DNA of 7,510 nt from the NCBI GenBank assembly GCA_035630195.1, contig DASQLD010000422.1, positions 1-7,510 on the forward strand. Reading direction: 5' to 3'. The notes below the pieces were generated by a model. The model worked only from the letters and a program-made list of their open reading frames with translations, was not told the origin of the DNA and ran no database searches. Each line of letters begins with the position of its first letter. The first letter of the stretch is position 1. Both the position numbers and the translations under genes were made by a program. This DNA comes from DASQDN01 sp035630195. GTDB lineage: Bacteria; Acidobacteriota; Terriglobia; Bryobacterales; Bryobacteraceae. Below, piece after piece: positions 6,412 through 7,510 of the stretch.

Positions 6412-7510
6412 ATGTTGCGGCTACCTCCACGCTCATGCTACGGTCAACCATTGAAGCGACCGCCATCAAAGCAAGCTATAGTTCTCCAGCCTCTTCATAA
6501 CATTTTCACGTGGAAATGTCACGGACTTTTTGTTGCTTTGCTCCTGTCTTCGCCTGTTCTTTGCCAAGTGAGTGTGTCGCCGGCCCGACCTGCGGGTGGA
6601 CCGGCGCCAGACGAAGTCTTCGTGAAGGCGGCGACTCAGGAATCTGAAGGCGCATTCCACAAACTGCGCGGCGCTGCGGTTGTCGAGACCACGGAGATGA
6701 TCCTCAAGGCCGACGAGATCGACTACGACGCCGAAAAGGGATATGCCGAAGCTCGCGGTAATGTGCGGTTCGATCACTTCGCCGGTGGCGAGCACATCGA
6801 AGCCGATAAAGTCGAATACGACCTGAAGGAAGAGACTGGAAAGTACTACAACGTGCGCGGGTCGGCGCCCGCGAAGATCGAAGCCGCGCCCGGCATTCTC
6901 ACGACTAACAACCCCTTTTCCTTCGAGGGCAAATGGGCTGAGCGCCTGAAAGACCGCTACATTCTTCACGAAGGATTCGTCACAAACTGTAAATTACCGA
7001 AACCATGGTGGCGTCTGCGTGGAAATGCGTTCGATATCATTCCCGGTCAACGAGCCATCGCAAAAAAGAGCACCTTCTTTGTTCGAGGAATTCCGATATT
7101 CTACACACCCGTGTTTTATAAATCGCTCGAACGCGCGCCTCGCAAGAGCGGCTTTCTCACTCCACAAATCGGCCTCTCGTCGACGCGCGGCACGATGTTC
7201 GCGGGAGCCTATTATTGGGCTATTAATCGCTCTTACGACGCAACCTATCGTGGACAATACTTCACAGAGCGCGGGCTTGTCCACCATGTCGATTTTCGCG
7301 GCAAACCGAACCCTACGACCGACTTCAACTTCCTCTTCTATGGCATCAAGGATAAAGGGCAATTAGTCGATGGCGTCCGACTGCCTCCTGCAAGCGGCTA
7401 TCTGATGACCTTTGACGGCAGGTCAGATTTGAAGAACGGATGGATTGCTCGTGCGGACGTGAATTACCTCAGCTCGTTCAATTTCCGGCAATCCTTCACC
7501 GACTCGTTCT
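6412..7510 (+). CDS. lptD: LPS-assembly protein LptD, N-terminal part (runs off window)
   Basis: The frame is open from the ATG at 6412 to the right edge (366 codons, no stop), so only the N-terminal part of an outer-membrane protein that inserts lipopolysaccharide into the outer leaflet is present. A hydrophobic signal segment, LFVALLLSSPVLC (39-51), is followed by a Pro/Ala-rich spacer. An OstA/LptA-like jelly-roll domain spans about residues 95-190: KADEIDYDAEKGYAEARGNV, then a second KVEYD strand and RYILHEGFVTNC. The barrel begins near residue 205, with repeated aromatic strands and the conserved-looking RGIPIFYTPVFYKSL (225-239) and KSGFLTPQIG. Only one Cys (203) lies in the OstA region, so any disulfide pattern must involve the missing C-terminus. 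The start is uncertain: ATG 6412 has no Shine-Dalgarno and leaves 38 residues before the hydrophobic core; TTG 6451 or a rare ATT at 6502 would give a shorter signal peptide. Confidence 0.9.
   Translation, partial: MLRLPPRSCYGQPLKRPPSKQAIVLQPLHNIFTWKCHGLFVALLLSSPVLCQVSVSPARPAGGPAPDEVFVKAATQESEGAFHKLRGAAVVETTEMILKADEIDYDAEKGYAEARGNVRFDHFAGGEHIEADKVEYDLKEETGKYYNVRGSAPAKIEAAPGILTTNNPFSFEGKWAERLKDRYILHEGFVTNCKLPKPWWRLRGNAFDIIPGQRAIAKKSTFFVRGIPIFYTPVFYKSLERAPRKSGFLTPQIGLSSTRGTMFAGAYYWAINRSYDATYRGQYFTERGLVHHVDFRGKPNPTTDFNFLFYGIKDKGQLVDGVRLPPASGYLMTFDGRSDLKNGWIARADVNYLSSFNFRQSFTDSF
6500..6519. promoter_or_regulatory. 20-bp near-palindrome with CACGTG centre
   Basis: The sequence from 6500 to 6519 is symmetric at 9 of 10 base pairs around a central CACGTG; the one exception (T6506/G6513) would still pair as U-G in RNA. 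It lies over the signal-peptide region of lptD and upstream of the RDD gene on the other strand, so it could be an operator for either gene or a 5' hairpin of the lptD transcript. A TATAGT at 6477-6482 upstream could be a -10, but no good -35 sits at the proper spacing. Confidence 0.35.

Noticed and set aside
6412..6580. LptD as a lipoprotein (Cys at the end of the signal segment)
   Set aside because: The sequence before the Cys (SPVLC) does not fit a lipobox, and LptD is an integral barrel protein; signal peptidase I cleavage is more likely.
6466..6969. Minus-strand open frame of 167 codons opposite lptD
   Set aside because: It is antisense to a clearly recognisable LptD domain and shows no recognisable motif.
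6994..7366. Open frames of about 115-122 codons on both strands within lptD
   Set aside because: Both overlap the lptD reading frame, which carries the recognisable protein; they are frame shadows.
1..7510. Mobile element, CRISPR array, tRNA or rRNA
   Set aside because: No transposase or integrase motifs, no regularly spaced repeats beyond the two-copy 19-bp unit, and no cloverleaf or rRNA-like sequence was recognised on either strand.

Overview
The window looks like an ordinary stretch of chromosome from a Gram-negative, outer-membrane-bearing bacterium of medium-high GC. My best guess is Acidobacteriota (class Terriglobia or a relative). This rests on the style of the LptD N-terminus, the zinc-ribbon/RDD protein, the compact 451-residue glucose-6-phosphate isomerase and the BchI-like ATPase/VWA pair. 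It is recalled resemblance, not a search result. I see no transposase, integrase, phage gene, CRISPR array, tRNA or rRNA.

Layout, left to right. Positions 1-135 hold no assignable gene, but contain a tandem 19-bp repeat whose units are themselves inverted repeats. Positions 136-2849 (minus strand) are a two-gene operon: a BchI/MoxR-like AAA+ ATPase, then a von Willebrand factor A protein with an intact MIDAS, the two overlapping by 4 bp. Positions 2850-2956 are a divergent intergenic region with a plausible sigma-70-type promoter for the operon; a 7-bp-arm dyad overlaps its -35. Positions 2957-4177 (plus) encode a Tat-exported beta-propeller protein of unknown function. It converges, with only 8 bp between stop codons, on a minus-strand pair: an RDD membrane protein with an N-terminal zinc ribbon (5580-6383) followed by glucose-6-phosphate isomerase (4186-5541). 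Divergent from that pair, the plus strand from about 6412 to the right edge encodes the N-terminal part of the LPS-assembly protein LptD, which runs off the window.

How the genes work together. The AAA+ and VWA proteins almost certainly form one ATPase/adaptor machine, of the type seen in BchI/BchD, CbbQ/CbbO and RavA/ViaA; the client is unknown. Pgi is core glycolysis/gluconeogenesis and supplies hexose phosphates. LptD is the outer-membrane LPS translocon. No functional link between these and the propeller protein is demonstrable from sequence.

The points most worth a second look are: the AAA+ Walker B reading N-E instead of D-E; the Tat-exported His-rich propeller divergent from the AAA+/VWA operon; a 9-bp perfect hairpin enclosing the pgi start codon; the tandem palindromic repeats after the VWA gene; and the lptD 5' end, where no start codon has a Shine-Dalgarno and a 20-bp near-palindrome centred on CACGTG lies in the region. 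I do not see a convincing new multi-gene system.
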